Positions 24,810-33,297 are shown, counted from the stretch's first letter. The stretch: 60,982 nucleotides of DNA from Gemmatimonadales bacterium (GCA_036279355.1 DASUJH010000045.1:1-60982); one strand, 5' to 3'. A program made the numbers and translations. The notes: generated by a model from the letters alone, not told the origin.

Positions 24810-25073
24810 TCACCCGCCGAGCAGATGGCGCAGCGAGTGCTCGGCGGTGACCAGCGCGTTGCGCGCGGCGGCGATCTCGTCGAGCTGCCGCCGGTGCCAG
24901 CGCCAGTACACGAGGATGAGGCCCGACGCGATGAAGAGGCAGAGCCCCGCGACGGCGACGAGCGGGTGCCGCGTCCAGACGCCGATCACGACCACCGCGG
25001 CGCCGTCAAACCCCAGAAAGGCTGACGCCAGCACTGTGGCGGTGCGCGCGGCGATGGGCGACAGCGGCCCCAT
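24810..25073 (-). CDS. Small membrane protein with two predicted helices
   Basis: An 87-residue protein I cannot assign to a family. Two hydrophobic stretches (about residues 11-31 and 37-58) are followed by a positively charged helical tail with heptad-like spacing (WHRRQLDEIAAARNALVTAEHSLRHLL), probably cytoplasmic. It lies four bases after the ubiquitin-like gene and 37 before the deacetylase-like gene, all same strand. The tail could be an interaction surface. Confidence 0.6.
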   Translation of the reverse strand: MGPLSPIAARTATVLASAFLGFDGAAVVVIGVWTRHPLVAVAGLCLFIASGLILVYWRWHRRQLDEIAAARNALVTAEHSLRHLLGG

Positions 25074-25077
25074 GGCG

Positions 25078-25362
25078 CTACCGCACCGGACGGCGCCGCC
25101 GCGGAAGCACGATCAGCGCCGCGTTGGGCACCACGCCGGTCTCGGCCAGCGTGCGCGCCTCGTCCGGCTGCTCCGCACCGCGGAACTTCACGACGTACTC
25201 CGCGGGATCCCGCGCGACGCGGGTGCGCTCGAGCGCGCGGCGCTTGAGCTCGCCGAGCGACGCCGAGGCAGGCAGCAGCAACTCGACCTCGTCCCATACG
25301 TCCGGCACCATGACGCGCACCGGCAGGGCGCCGTTGCCCGCCGCGCCGTCGCGCGCGCTCAC
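25078..25362 (-). CDS. Small protein with ubiquitin-like (YukD-like) pattern
   Basis: 94 residues. From about residue 14 the pattern resembles a beta-grasp: strand VRVMVPDVW, strand DEVELLLP, helix SLGELKRRALERTRV, strand EYVVKFRG, then TLAETGVVPNAALIVLP. The helix following a short turn and the TL-E-GV-(P)-L-L ending are typical of YukD/EsaB-like and ubiquitin-like proteins. It ends in RRRRPVR, not Gly-Gly, so conjugation is not indicated. The GTG start at 25362 overlaps the previous stop as GTGA. The fold call is inferred from pattern only. Confidence 0.55.
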   Translation of the reverse strand: MSARDGAAGNGALPVRVMVPDVWDEVELLLPASASLGELKRRALERTRVARDPAEYVVKFRGAEQPDEARTLAETGVVPNAALIVLPRRRRPVR

Positions 25363-25646
25363 GCCGGCTCCGACTCTGCGCCCGCGGCGTCCACCGCGGG
25401 CAAGGTCGAGAGAAAGCGATCCACCACCTGATCGAAGAGCAGCGTGGAGCCCCGCACCCGCGTGCCCGCCTCACCCGCGATGGCGGCAAACGCGATCTCC
25501 TCCCCGCCCTGGCCGCGCAACACGAGGTAGTCCGGCCCCTCCTTCTCCGGATACGCCGCGTAGAGCGGCACCCGCTCGGCGAAGAACTCCCGGGCGCGGC
25601 GGAGCACCTCGGCCGGCAGCAGCGTGGTCATGGTCTCGTAGGTCAT
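25359..25646 (-). CDS. Small hypothetical protein downstream of glyS
   Basis: 95 residues, family not recognised. The N-terminal helix ([17 protein letters not shown]) is followed by strands containing [32 protein letters not shown] and a helix [13 protein letters not shown], a layout like a small two-layer alpha/beta protein. The ATG at 25646 overlaps the glyS stop as ATGA and its own stop overlaps the ubiquitin-like gene, so it is coupled on both sides. An alternative ATG lies five codons in. Confidence 0.6.
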   Translation of the reverse strand: MTYETMTTLLPAEVLRRAREFFAERVPLYAAYPEKEGPDYLVLRGQGGEEIAFAAIAGEAGTRVRGSTLLFDQVVDRFLSTLPAVDAAGAESEPA

Positions 25647-26989
25647 CGCGTCGAATATACCGGATCGATGCGATCGAAGAGAAAGGCATCAAGCTGGTCG
25701 AGCGACACACGGTCCTGGCTCATCGAGTCCCGATGCCGCACGGTGACGGTCCGGTCCGCGATGGTGTCGCCATCGATCGTGATGCAGAACGGCGTGCCCG
25801 CCTCGTCCATCCGGCGGTATCGCCGCCCGATGGCGCCGCTGTCGTCGTAGAAGCAGAAAAACCGGCGCCGGAGCGCGTGGTAGACCTCGATGGCGAGCTC
25901 CGGCATGCCGTCCTTCTTCACCAGCGGAAACACGCCCGCCTTGATCGGCGCGAGCGCCGGATGCAGGCCCAGCACCACGCGAGTCTCGCCCTCCACCTGC
26001 TCCTCGCGATAGGCGTCAACGAGCAGGGTGAGCGTCACCCGGTCGGCGCCGGCGGAGGTCTCGACGATGTAGGGCACGTAGCGCTCGTTCGCGGGCTGGT
26101 CGAAATAGTCGAGCCGCTTGCCGGAGTACTGCTGGTGACGCGTGAGGTCGAAGTCGGTGCGGTTGTGGATGCCTTCGATTTCCTGCCAGCCGAAGGGAAA
26201 CTCGTACTCGATGTCGAACGCGGCGCGCGCGTAGTGGGCCAGCTCGTCGGGGCCGTGCGCGTGAAAGCGGAGCTTCGCCGGATCGAGCCCCAGGCCGCGA
26301 TGCCACGCCATGCGCCATTCCTTCCAGCGCTCGAACCATTCCATGTCGGTCCCCGGCTTCACGAAAAACTGCATCTCCATCTGCTCGAATTCGCGGGTGC
26401 GGAAGATGAAGTTGCCCGGCGTGATCTCGTTGCGGAACGCCTTCCCGATTTGCGCGATGCCGAACGGAATCTTCTGCCGCGCGGTATTAAGGACGTTGAG
26501 GTAATTGACGTAGATGCCCTGCGCCGTCTCCGGCCGGAGATAGACGACGGCTGCCTGCTCCTCGACCGGTCCCATGAACGTCTTGAACATGAGGTTGAAG
26601 AGTCGCGGCTCGGTGAGCGTGCCGCGCGAGCCGCAGACGGGGCACTGCGCATCGGGCTGGCCGGGCGTGCCCTTGATCCGAGGGTCGTCAGCGCGAAACC
26701 GGTTCTTGCAATGTCGGCAGTCGACCAGCGGGTCGGTGAAGCCCGCCACGTGGCCTGACGCTTCCCACACCTTGGGGTGCATGAGAATCGCGGCGTCGAG
26801 TCCTTCGATGTCGTCGCGCTCGTGGACCATTGCGTCCCACCAGCGGTTCTTGACGTTCCGCTTGAGCTCGACGCCGAGCGGGCCGTAGTCCCAGACGGAG
26901 CCCAGGCCGCCGTAGATCTCGGACGACTGGAACACGAATCCGCGCCGCTTGGCGAGCGACACGAGCTTGTCCATCAGGGATTCGGCCAT
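25643..26989 (-). CDS. glyS: Glycyl-tRNA synthetase, dimeric alpha2 type
   Basis: Charges tRNA-Gly with glycine. The 448-residue class II enzyme is the single-chain type (as in Thermus and eukaryotes), not the alpha2beta2 GlyQ/GlyS type. Visible: [13 protein letters not shown] near the N-terminus, a zinc site (CRHC ... CPVC at about residues 95-140), motif 2 around [25 protein letters not shown], and motif 3 near the end. The ATG at 26989 (MAESLMDKL) is a family-typical start. It is followed without a gap by three small genes and an HDAC-like gene, an unusual operon for a synthetase. Confidence 0.95.
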   Translation of the reverse strand: MAESLMDKLVSLAKRRGFVFQSSEIYGGLGSVWDYGPLGVELKRNVKNRWWDAMVHERDDIEGLDAAILMHPKVWEASGHVAGFTDPLVDCRHCKNRFRADDPRIKGTPGQPDAQCPVCGSRGTLTEPRLFNLMFKTFMGPVEEQAAVVYLRPETAQGIYVNYLNVLNTARQKIPFGIAQIGKAFRNEITPGNFIFRTREFEQMEMQFFVKPGTDMEWFERWKEWRMAWHRGLGLDPAKLRFHAHGPDELAHYARAAFDIEYEFPFGWQEIEGIHNRTDFDLTRHQQYSGKRLDYFDQPANERYVPYIVETSAGADRVTLTLLVDAYREEQVEGETRVVLGLHPALAPIKAGVFPLVKKDGMPELAIEVYHALRRRFFCFYDDSGAIGRRYRRMDEAGTPFCITIDGDTIADRTVTVRHRDSMSQDRVSLDQLDAFLFDRIDPVYSTR

Positions 26990-27135
26990 CGGCCAGCTAC
27001 ACCAGTGCGTGAGGGGAATGGTCCATACCGAAGTGGCGGCGGAAGATACGAGGGGCCGGCGGCGCGGGCAAGGAAGGCGGGAGCGCCGTTTGGTGGGAGC
27101 CACATGGTACCCGGCCGGAAGCGACGCGGCCGATC

Positions 27136-27164
27136 TTGCCGGCCCCGGGATCTGGCGGTAGCTT
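27136..27164 (+). promoter_or_regulatory. Candidate promoter of the PqqD-like gene (leaderless)
   Basis: TTGCCG at 27136-27141 and TAGCTT at 27159-27164 with 17-base spacing. The predicted start of transcription falls at about 27171, which is the GTG start codon, so the mRNA may lack a leader. The same -10 hexamer TAGCTT is seen upstream of rpsL. Confidence 0.4.
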
Positions 27165-27170
27165 TGTGAT

Positions 27171-27467
27171 GTGCAAAACCAATCCGGCTCCCGAACTCCA
27201 CGTCGACGCTGTCCCCGCGCTCGCGCCGACCTCCGCTTCCAGCCCGCGCCCGGCGGCCTCGCCCTGCGCGACGGGCAGGGCCGGCGGAGCGGGCCGCTCA
27301 GCCTCACCGCGGCGCTCGTCCTCACCTACTGCGACGGCGCCCACGAGCCGAGCAGCATCGCCCACGCCGTCGCGCAGACACTCGCCCCGCAGGGCGAGAG
27401 TGACGCTCTCCGGGCCGACGTTCAGCGAATCATCGAGAGCTTCGAGACCGACGGCTTGTTGGTCTAG
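27171..27467 (+). CDS. PqqD-like protein
   Basis: 98 residues resembling the PqqD / RiPP recognition fold: [39 protein letters not shown], then a C-terminal helical part ending [13 protein letters not shown]. PqqD-type domains bind leader peptides and present them to radical-SAM enzymes. Here no radical SAM or precursor gene is in the window, so the protein is an orphan or acts with distant genes. GTG at 27171 is used; an ATG two bases upstream opens another frame. The gene is divergent from glyS. Confidence 0.65.
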   Translation: MQNQSGSRTPRRRCPRARADLRFQPAPGGLALRDGQGRRSGPLSLTAALVLTYCDGAHEPSSIAHAVAQTLAPQGESDALRADVQRIIESFETDGLLV

Positions 27468-27650
27468 GCGGTGCGGCAGGCCGTCACGCCTCCCCTCTCA
27501 AAATCAGGCGCCCAGTGGAGAAATCCGGCGACCCGCCGGCCCCGCCCCCATGCGCGTGAGCGCATCGCCTTGTAAATCAAGCGTTTCTGCGCACGGGCCC
27601 AGGCCCCGAACTTGCCTCTCCTGACCCGACCAGCCGACCAGGTGAATGAC

Positions 27651-29699
27651 ATGCAGTTGCCCGGGACCGATTCGCAGGAGCTGTCGAGCGGCCGCAAGCC
27701 CGCGGCCGCCCTGCCTCGGGACGTGGCCGAGTTCCTGGTCGAGTTCTCCATCGCCCTCCACAACCGCTCGACCTATCCCCAGGGCCATCCGCAACTCCGC
27801 CGCGCGGCCGACCGGTTTGCCCGCCGGCTCGAGCTTCTTCTCGAGGCGCGGGGGCCGGTCTCTCTCGGCGTGGCGCACCGCCAGCTCCTCGTGGACGGCG
27901 CGGCCACCGATCCGCAGAACGCCCTGCTGCGGGATCTCTCGGAACGCCTGCACCGGCACCAGCTGACCGCGATCCGTTTCGAGCCTGGCGTATCACTCAG
28001 CGAGATCGACGACCTCGTCGGCGCGCTCGCCGCCGACCCGCTCCGCGGAGAAGGGCCGCTCGGCCGGCGGATCGGCGGCACCCTGCACTGGCCGCACCTC
28101 CGTCTCTCCGCCGTGGAATACGACAAGCTGGCACTGCGCGGCGCCGAACCGACCACGGCGCTCGATGGCGCGCGCGACGGCGCATCGCTCTGGGTGGACC
28201 TCGCGCGGCTTGCGCTCGGCGCTGATGGGGCGGCGGAGTCATCCGAGGTGGCGCGGGCGATCGACGCCAATGCCGGCGAGGTCGCCTACGACCGCGTCGT
28301 GCTCGAGTACCTGACCCGCATCGCCGAGGAGATGTCGGGTCGCGTGAGCCCGGCCGAGGAGCACCTGCGCCGCCGTGTCTCCGACCTCGTCAATCAGCTC
28401 GACCCCGCAACGCTGAAGCGGCTGCTCGCGGCCAGCACCGATCAGAGTGCGGCGCGACAATTCACCCTCGATGCCTCCCAGGTGCTCGCCGTCGACGCGG
28501 TTGTCGCGGTGCTCGAGGCTGCCGCGGGCGCCTGCGGCCAGACGATTTCGCATCAGCTTCTGCGCCTGCTCCACAAGCTCGCCCACCACGCCGAGCAGGG
28601 CGCGCTGCACGCGCGGCCGGAGGCGGCGGGAGTGCTTCGCCAGCAGGTCTCGGCCCTTGCGGCGGGATGGCAACTCGACGACCCGAATCCGAGCGCGTAC
28701 ACCGCCGTCCTCGACCAGCTCGTGCAGAGCGGCTCGGTCGATCTCTCGACCGATGTGACGCTTCGCAGCGAACCCGAGGACGTGCTCCGCATCGGGCTCG
28801 AAATCGGATCGGCGGGGTCGCGTGTGCTCGCCGCTGTGGACACGATGCTGGCCCGTGGGGATGTGCACCCGCTGCTCGATCTCCTCGCCGCGGCACCGCC
28901 GCACGAGGCGACGGACATCCTGTGGCAGCGGGTGGCGACTCCCGAGCGCCTCCGTGACACGCTCCACGACTCGCCCTGCGACCGCGCCCTCGTCGAGCGC
29001 CTGGCCGAGCGGCTCGGTGCCGCGGCGCTCCCTCCACTGCTCGATGCTCTGGCCGCGCGGGAGGAGCGCGGGGCCCGAGCGTGGCTGCTCCGCGTGCTCG
29101 CGGGGCTCGGGCTCACTGCCGCCACCGCGGCGATCGAGCGATTGCCCGGCGCACCCTGGTTCGTCCAGCGAAATCTGCTGCTCCTGCTCGGGCGTATCGG
29201 GGAGTGGCCGGAGGGCTTCAGCCCGCTGCCGTACGCGCGCGAAAGCCATCCCGCGGTACGGCGTGAAGCCGTAAAGCTGGGGCTCTCGCGCCCGGTGCTC
29301 CGCACCGAAACGGTGCTCACCGCGCTGGGCGACAGCGACCAGCGCGTCGTCACCCTCGCTCTCCGCGCGGCGTGCGAGGACTGTCCGCCGGACGCCGTGT
29401 CGCGGCTCGAGGCGATCGCAACCGACGGCCGGCGCGACCGCGAGATGCGCGCCCGCGCCGTGCGCGCGCTCGGCGGAAGCCGCACACCCACCGCGCTCGA
29501 GCGGCTGCTTGAGTTGGCACTCACCCGCCGGCGTTGGCTCCCGAGCCGCCTCGCGCCCAAATCCCCGGAGGTGCTCGCCGCCGTGAGCTCGCTGGCCGCG
29601 TTCTGGAGCGACGACCCGGGCGCGGCCAAGGTCGTGGCGATGGCCCGGCGCCATGCCGACCCCGCCTTTCAGGCCGCGGTGGGGCCGGCGCAGTCATGA
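27651..29699 (+). CDS. HEAT-like repeat protein with N-terminal domain shared with the HD-GYP protein
   Basis: A 682-residue soluble protein. Residues about 22-165 form a domain (FLVEFSIALHNRSTYPQGHP, LVDGAATDPQNALLRDLSERLH, IRFEPGVSLSEIDDLVGALA) that can be aligned with the start of the next gene product. From about residue 400 on there are alpha-helical repeats of HEAT type (VRREAVKLGLSRPV, DQRVVTLALRAACED, MRARAVRALGGSRTPTAL). There is no signal peptide or catalytic motif; a scaffold role is likely. The stop overlaps the HD-GYP start as ATGA. The start is placed at ATG 27651; an in-frame TTG at 27612 is less likely. Confidence 0.8.
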   Translation: MQLPGTDSQELSSGRKPAAALPRDVAEFLVEFSIALHNRSTYPQGHPQLRRAADRFARRLELLLEARGPVSLGVAHRQLLVDGAATDPQNALLRDLSERLHRHQLTAIRFEPGVSLSEIDDLVGALAADPLRGEGPLGRRIGGTLHWPHLRLSAVEYDKLALRGAEPTTALDGARDGASLWVDLARLALGADGAAESSEVARAIDANAGEVAYDRVVLEYLTRIAEEMSGRVSPAEEHLRRRVSDLVNQLDPATLKRLLAASTDQSAARQFTLDASQVLAVDAVVAVLEAAAGACGQTISHQLLRLLHKLAHHAEQGALHARPEAAGVLRQQVSALAAGWQLDDPNPSAYTAVLDQLVQSGSVDLSTDVTLRSEPEDVLRIGLEIGSAGSRVLAAVDTMLARGDVHPLLDLLAAAPPHEATDILWQRVATPERLRDTLHDSPCDRALVERLAERLGAAALPPLLDALAAREERGARAWLLRVLAGLGLTAATAAIERLPGAPWFVQRNLLLLLGRIGEWPEGFSPLPYARESHPAVRREAVKLGLSRPVLRTETVLTALGDSDQRVVTLALRAACEDCPPDAVSRLEAIATDGRRDREMRARAVRALGGSRTPTALERLLELALTRRRWLPSRLAPKSPEVLAAVSSLAAFWSDDPGAAKVVAMARRHADPAFQAAVGPAQS

Positions 29700-30856
29700 C
29701 CGACCCGACCCGGTTTCTCACCGCCTTCGCCAAGGGCGTCGCGGGGCTCCACCTCTATGGCGACGCTCACCCCGCGTTCCGCCGCGCGGTGGCGCAGGCG
29801 GCCGAGCACCTGGCCGAACTCCAGGCCGGCGACCCTCGCCTCGAGTTCAATTTCCTTCCGTCCGAGGTGCTGTTCGGACAGGAACTGCTTCACGAGCTGG
29901 AGGACTCGGAGTGGGCCGAGCGGATGCGCGGCGCCGGCATCGAGCGGCTCGAGTTCACCGGTCCGGTCGGCGCGGACGAGCTGGAGCGGTTCGTGACCCA
30001 CGTGGGCGCGCGGCTCTCGCCGCGCGGCTCGGACACGAGCGAAACCTGGCAATCGGGCGGAGGCAACATTCGCTGGGGGCGGCTCGAGATCCGGAGCGAC
30101 GACGCGCCCCGGCTCGTGCTCGAGCCGCCACCGACCATCGCGACGCTCACCTTCGGGCTGCGTGAGGAGCGCGAGGCGGTGGCCTGGATGCACGAAGAAA
30201 TCCAGGCGGGAACGGCGCTGCCGCTCGTCGAAGCCGAGGCGGTCGTGCGCTCGCTCTCGTTCGCCATGCACGCGGACCGGGCGATGGTGCTGCCACTGCT
30301 CGAGCTGAAGGAGTTCGACCAGTACACCACGACGCACTCGATGAACGTCTCGGTGCTGGCGATGGGTCTCGCCGAGCATCTCGACCTGCGCGGCGACGTG
30401 CTGCGCACGATCGGCCTCGCCGCACTGCTGCACGACCTGGGCAAGGTCTGCGTGCCGCGCGAGATCCTGAATAAGCCCGGCAAGCTCACCGATGCCGAAC
30501 GCGACGTGGTGCGGCGGCATCCGGTCGAAGGGGCGCGGATGATTCTCGAGCGCGACGAGGAGCTGGACCTGGCGGCCACGGTGGCCTACGAGCACCACCG
30601 GATGATCAACGGAGGCGGATACCCGTGCCCGCACTTCCCCCGCGAGGCCGGCTACGTGAGCCGGCTGGTCCACGTGTGCGACGTGTACGATGCATTGCGC
30701 ACGCGGCGGCCCTACCGCGAGGCCTGGGAATCAGTCGAGGCGCTGCGCTACATTCAGAGCCGGGAGGGTATCGAATTCGATCCGACGATCGCGCGGGCGT
30801 TCGTGGGGATGATGCGGCACTGGGAGGAGCGGGTTCACCCGACCGCCGCGGCCTGA
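29696..30856 (+). CDS. HD-GYP domain phosphohydrolase with unusual N-terminal domain
   Basis: HD-GYP proteins hydrolyse cyclic di-GMP (some hydrolyse other cyclic dinucleotides). The 386-residue product has the HD pair at residues 246-247 (LLHDLGK), downstream His residues (RRHPVEGA, YEHHRM), GYP at 308-310 (NGGGYP) and DVYDALRTRRPYR. Residues about 5-130 form a non-catalytic domain homologous in pattern to the start of the preceding gene product. There is no membrane segment or receiver domain. It is coupled to the upstream gene and overlaps the convergent ypdA end by 22 bases. Confidence 0.9.
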   Translation: MTDPTRFLTAFAKGVAGLHLYGDAHPAFRRAVAQAAEHLAELQAGDPRLEFNFLPSEVLFGQELLHELEDSEWAERMRGAGIERLEFTGPVGADELERFVTHVGARLSPRGSDTSETWQSGGGNIRWGRLEIRSDDAPRLVLEPPPTIATLTFGLREEREAVAWMHEEIQAGTALPLVEAEAVVRSLSFAMHADRAMVLPLLELKEFDQYTTTHSMNVSVLAMGLAEHLDLRGDVLRTIGLAALLHDLGKVCVPREILNKPGKLTDAERDVVRRHPVEGARMILERDEELDLAATVAYEHHRMINGGGYPCPHFPREAGYVSRLVHVCDVYDALRTRRPYREAWESVEALRYIQSREGIEFDPTIARAFVGMMRHWEERVHPTAAA

Positions 30857-31857
30857 CGGGCCGCGGCGCCCTGCCGCTCGATGATGTCCCGCACGATCCG
30901 CTCGCCGTGGCCGCGGGAATTTTCGATGAAGAGGCGATTGGCATCGTTGCCGCTCGCGATGACCCCCGCGAGATAGCAGCCCGGCAGCGGCGTGGACATC
31001 GTCCGTTCGTCGTGGGCCGGGATCCCGCTGGCGCCGTCCACCGGCACGCCGAGGCGCTGGAGGAGCATGGTGTCGGCGTGATACCCGGTCATCGCGAGCA
31101 CCGCGTCGGCTCCCAGCTCCTCGACCTCCGAGACCCCCTCCGTCATGATCGCAACGTGGGTCGGCGTGATGGCCCGCACCCGCGAGCGCCAGCGCACTCC
31201 GATGCTCCCCTCGCGGATCCGGTTGGTGATGTCCGGCAGCACCCAGGGCTTCACCGTCGCGTCGAGCTTCTCGCCCAGATGGACGATGGTCACCTCCGCA
31301 CCCGCGCGCCAGCACTCGAGCGCCGCATCTACCGCGCTGTTTCCCGCCCCGATGACGACCACCTGCCGGTGCCAGAACGGGTGCCCCTCGCGGAAGTAGT
31401 GGCTCACGTGCGGCAGCTCCTCGCCGGGCACACCGAGGAAGTTGGGGTTGTCGAAGTACCCGGTCGCGAACGCGACGTTCTCGGCGAGATAGCTCGTCTC
31501 GTCATGCGGCCGCTGCACCAGCAGGCGGTAGCGCCCGCTGCCGTCGCGGGTCACGTCCACCACCTCCTCCGCCGGACGCACGTCGAGCGCGTAATGCTCG
31601 GCCACGCGCCGATAGTAGATGAGCCCGTCGCGGCGGGTGGGCTTCTCGTGGCTCGCGACGAACGGCACGCCGCCGATCTCGATCCGCTCGGGCGTCGAGA
31701 AAAACGTCATGGCGAGCGGATAGCGGTCGATGGTGGATACGATGTTTCGGCGGTCGAGCAGCACGCAGGGCATCCCGGCCTGCCGCGCCGCGACGCCGAC
31801 GGCGAGGCCGCACGGGCCGGCCCCGATCACGAGAAGCGTCGTCGACTCGGTTGTCAT
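30835..31857 (-). CDS. ypdA: YpdA-family FAD-dependent disulfide reductase (bacillithiol disulfide reductase type)
   Basis: A flavoprotein of 340 residues. YpdA (Bdr) reduces bacillithiol disulfide with NADPH. The sequence has the FAD site IGAGPCGLAVG near the N-terminus, the YpdA-like stretch FFSTPERIEIGGVPF and ATGYFDNPNFLGVPGEELPHVSHYF, the NADPH site VVIGAGNSAVDAALE, and a C-terminal GNDANRLFIENSRGHG. The ATG overlaps the purA stop as ATGA, so it belongs to the purA transcript. No bacillithiol synthesis gene is in the window, so the thiol partner is an inference. Confidence 0.85.
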   Translation of the reverse strand: MTTESTTLLVIGAGPCGLAVGVAARQAGMPCVLLDRRNIVSTIDRYPLAMTFFSTPERIEIGGVPFVASHEKPTRRDGLIYYRRVAEHYALDVRPAEEVVDVTRDGSGRYRLLVQRPHDETSYLAENVAFATGYFDNPNFLGVPGEELPHVSHYFREGHPFWHRQVVVIGAGNSAVDAALECWRAGAEVTIVHLGEKLDATVKPWVLPDITNRIREGSIGVRWRSRVRAITPTHVAIMTEGVSEVEELGADAVLAMTGYHADTMLLQRLGVPVDGASGIPAHDERTMSTPLPGCYLAGVIASGNDANRLFIENSRGHGERIVRDIIERQGAAARQAAAVG

Positions 31858-33134
31858 ACCTCGATGATCTGGTCGCGGCGGGTGCCGACGCTCACGTACC
31901 GGATCGGCGCCCCGGAGAGCTGTTCCAGCCGGTCGAGATAGCGGCGTGCCTCGATCGGAAGATCGGCGAGCCGGCGGGCCCCGGCGGTCGGTTGACGCCA
32001 GCCCGGCAGCACCTCATAGATCGGCTGCACCCGGCCGAGCAGGTCCACCTCCGCCGGCATCTCCTCGCAGGCGCAGCCGTCGAGACGGTACGCGGTGCCC
32101 ACCGGAATCTGCGCGAAGGTGTCGAGCACGTCGAGCTTGGTGACGGCGAGTCCGGTGAGTCCGTTCACCCGCACCGCGTAGCGCACCACCGTCGCGTCGA
32201 ACCAGCCGCAGCGCCGCGGGCGACCGGTCACCGCACCGAACTCGTCGCCCAGCTCGCGCAGGCGCGCGCCCTCGGCGTCGGTTGCCTCGGTCGGGAGGGG
32301 ACCGTTGCCGACGCGCGTCGTGTACGCCTTCACCACGCCGAGCACGCCGTGGATGGCGGTGGGCCCGATTCCGGCACCGACGGCGGCCCCGCCCGCCGTG
32401 GTGTTCGACGACGTGACGTAAGGATAGGTGCCGTGATCCACGTCGAGCAGCGCGCCCTGCGCGCCCTCGAGCAGCACCCGGCGACCGGCGAGCACCGCCC
32501 GATGGACCAGCAAGCCCGCGTCGGCCGCGAGCGAGAGCAGCCGTGGCGCCCAGCGCTCGAGCAGCGCCGCGTGCGCCTCGAGCGAGGCGCGCTCGGGGCT
32601 TCCCATGAGCTCGAGCAGCCGGTTGGCCCGCTCCACCCGCTCGGCCAGCACCGGCCGGGTGCACTCGAGCAAGCGGAGGTCGCCCACGCGAATGCCGCGG
32701 CGGCCGTATTTGTCCTCGTAGGTGGGACCGATGCCGCGGCCGGTCGTGCCGATCTTCTGGCTCCGCTCGGTGGCGGCATCCAGCAGTTTGTGGTACGGCA
32801 GGACGAGATGGGCGCGGTCGGAAACGAAGATGCGGCCGTCGGTGGCGATGCCCCTGGCGCGAAGCTGGTCCAGCTCGCCGAAAAGCTGGTCGGGGTCGAG
32901 CACGACGCCGTTTCCCACCACGCAGGTGACCCGTGGGTGGAGGATGCCCGAAGGAATCTGCTGCAGGATGAATTGGGTGTCACCGGTGACGACGGTGTGG
33001 CCGGCATTGGCGCCGCCCTGATAGCGCACGACCATGTCGGCCCGCTCGGCGAGGACGTCGACCAGCTTGCCCTTGCCCTCGTCGCCCCATTGCGCGCCCA
33101 CGACCACCACGCAGGTGGTCCGTGCATCGAACAT
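31854..33134 (-). CDS. purA: Adenylosuccinate synthetase
   Basis: Joins IMP and aspartate using GTP to form adenylosuccinate, the first step to AMP. The 426-residue product shows GAQWGDEGKGKLVD at the start, GGANAGHT, TTGRGIGPTYEDK, EGAQGALLDVDHGTYPYVTSSN, KAYTTRVGNGP and the GTP-binding VTKLDVLDT. A GAGGAG Shine-Dalgarno precedes ATG 33134. An intrinsic terminator and a promoter lie just upstream, which suggests leader control. Confidence 0.97.
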   Translation of the reverse strand: MFDARTTCVVVVGAQWGDEGKGKLVDVLAERADMVVRYQGGANAGHTVVTGDTQFILQQIPSGILHPRVTCVVGNGVVLDPDQLFGELDQLRARGIATDGRIFVSDRAHLVLPYHKLLDAATERSQKIGTTGRGIGPTYEDKYGRRGIRVGDLRLLECTRPVLAERVERANRLLELMGSPERASLEAHAALLERWAPRLLSLAADAGLLVHRAVLAGRRVLLEGAQGALLDVDHGTYPYVTSSNTTAGGAAVGAGIGPTAIHGVLGVVKAYTTRVGNGPLPTEATDAEGARLRELGDEFGAVTGRPRRCGWFDATVVRYAVRVNGLTGLAVTKLDVLDTFAQIPVGTAYRLDGCACEEMPAEVDLLGRVQPIYEVLPGWRQPTAGARRLADLPIEARRYLDRLEQLSGAPIRYVSVGTRRDQIIEV

Positions 33135-33180
33135 GGCTGCTCCTCGCGCGCCGACATGCGCGCGCGCTCCTCACGACAAC

Positions 33181-33200
33181 AAAAAAGCCCCGCGGGGGGC
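33181..33200 (-). terminator. Intrinsic terminator between the M28 gene and purA
   Basis: On the minus strand GCCCC-CCGC-GGGGC is followed directly by six T (33186-33181): a classical Rho-independent terminator. It lies 98 bases after the M28 peptidase stop and 46 bases before the purA start. It sits downstream of a good promoter, so it may work as an attenuator as well as an operon end. Confidence 0.75.
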
Positions 33201-33219
33201 GCTCGTGCATCCTCCGGCA

Positions 33220-33248
33220 ATGTTAGCGGCGGCGGGCGCAAACGTCAA
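33220..33248 (-). promoter_or_regulatory. Candidate promoter upstream of the purA leader terminator
   Basis: On the minus strand TTGACG (33248-33243), 17-base spacer, TAACAT (33225-33220). The expected start is near 33213, only 13 bases before the terminator hairpin. The leader also contains GGAGG directly followed by ATG (33210), which opens a reading frame running through the terminator. Confidence 0.5.
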
Positions 33249-33297
33249 ACGCTCGCCGCTGCCCAGCTCAGCGCCCTCGCCGGATGCATGGCGCCGC

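Noticed and set aside
27001-27170. T-box riboswitch before glyS
   Set aside because: The conserved T-box sequence (UGGNACC) and a specifier loop with a following terminator are not found.
27567-27582. CTTGTAAATCAAG, similar to a tRNA-Thr anticodon loop
   Set aside because: The flanking bases cannot pair as an anticodon stem and no T arm or acceptor stem is present.
27468-27650. c-di-GMP riboswitch before the HEAT/HD-GYP genes
   Set aside because: The conserved GEMM motifs are absent; only a small ATGCGC-GTGA-GCGCAT hairpin (27550-27565) is seen.
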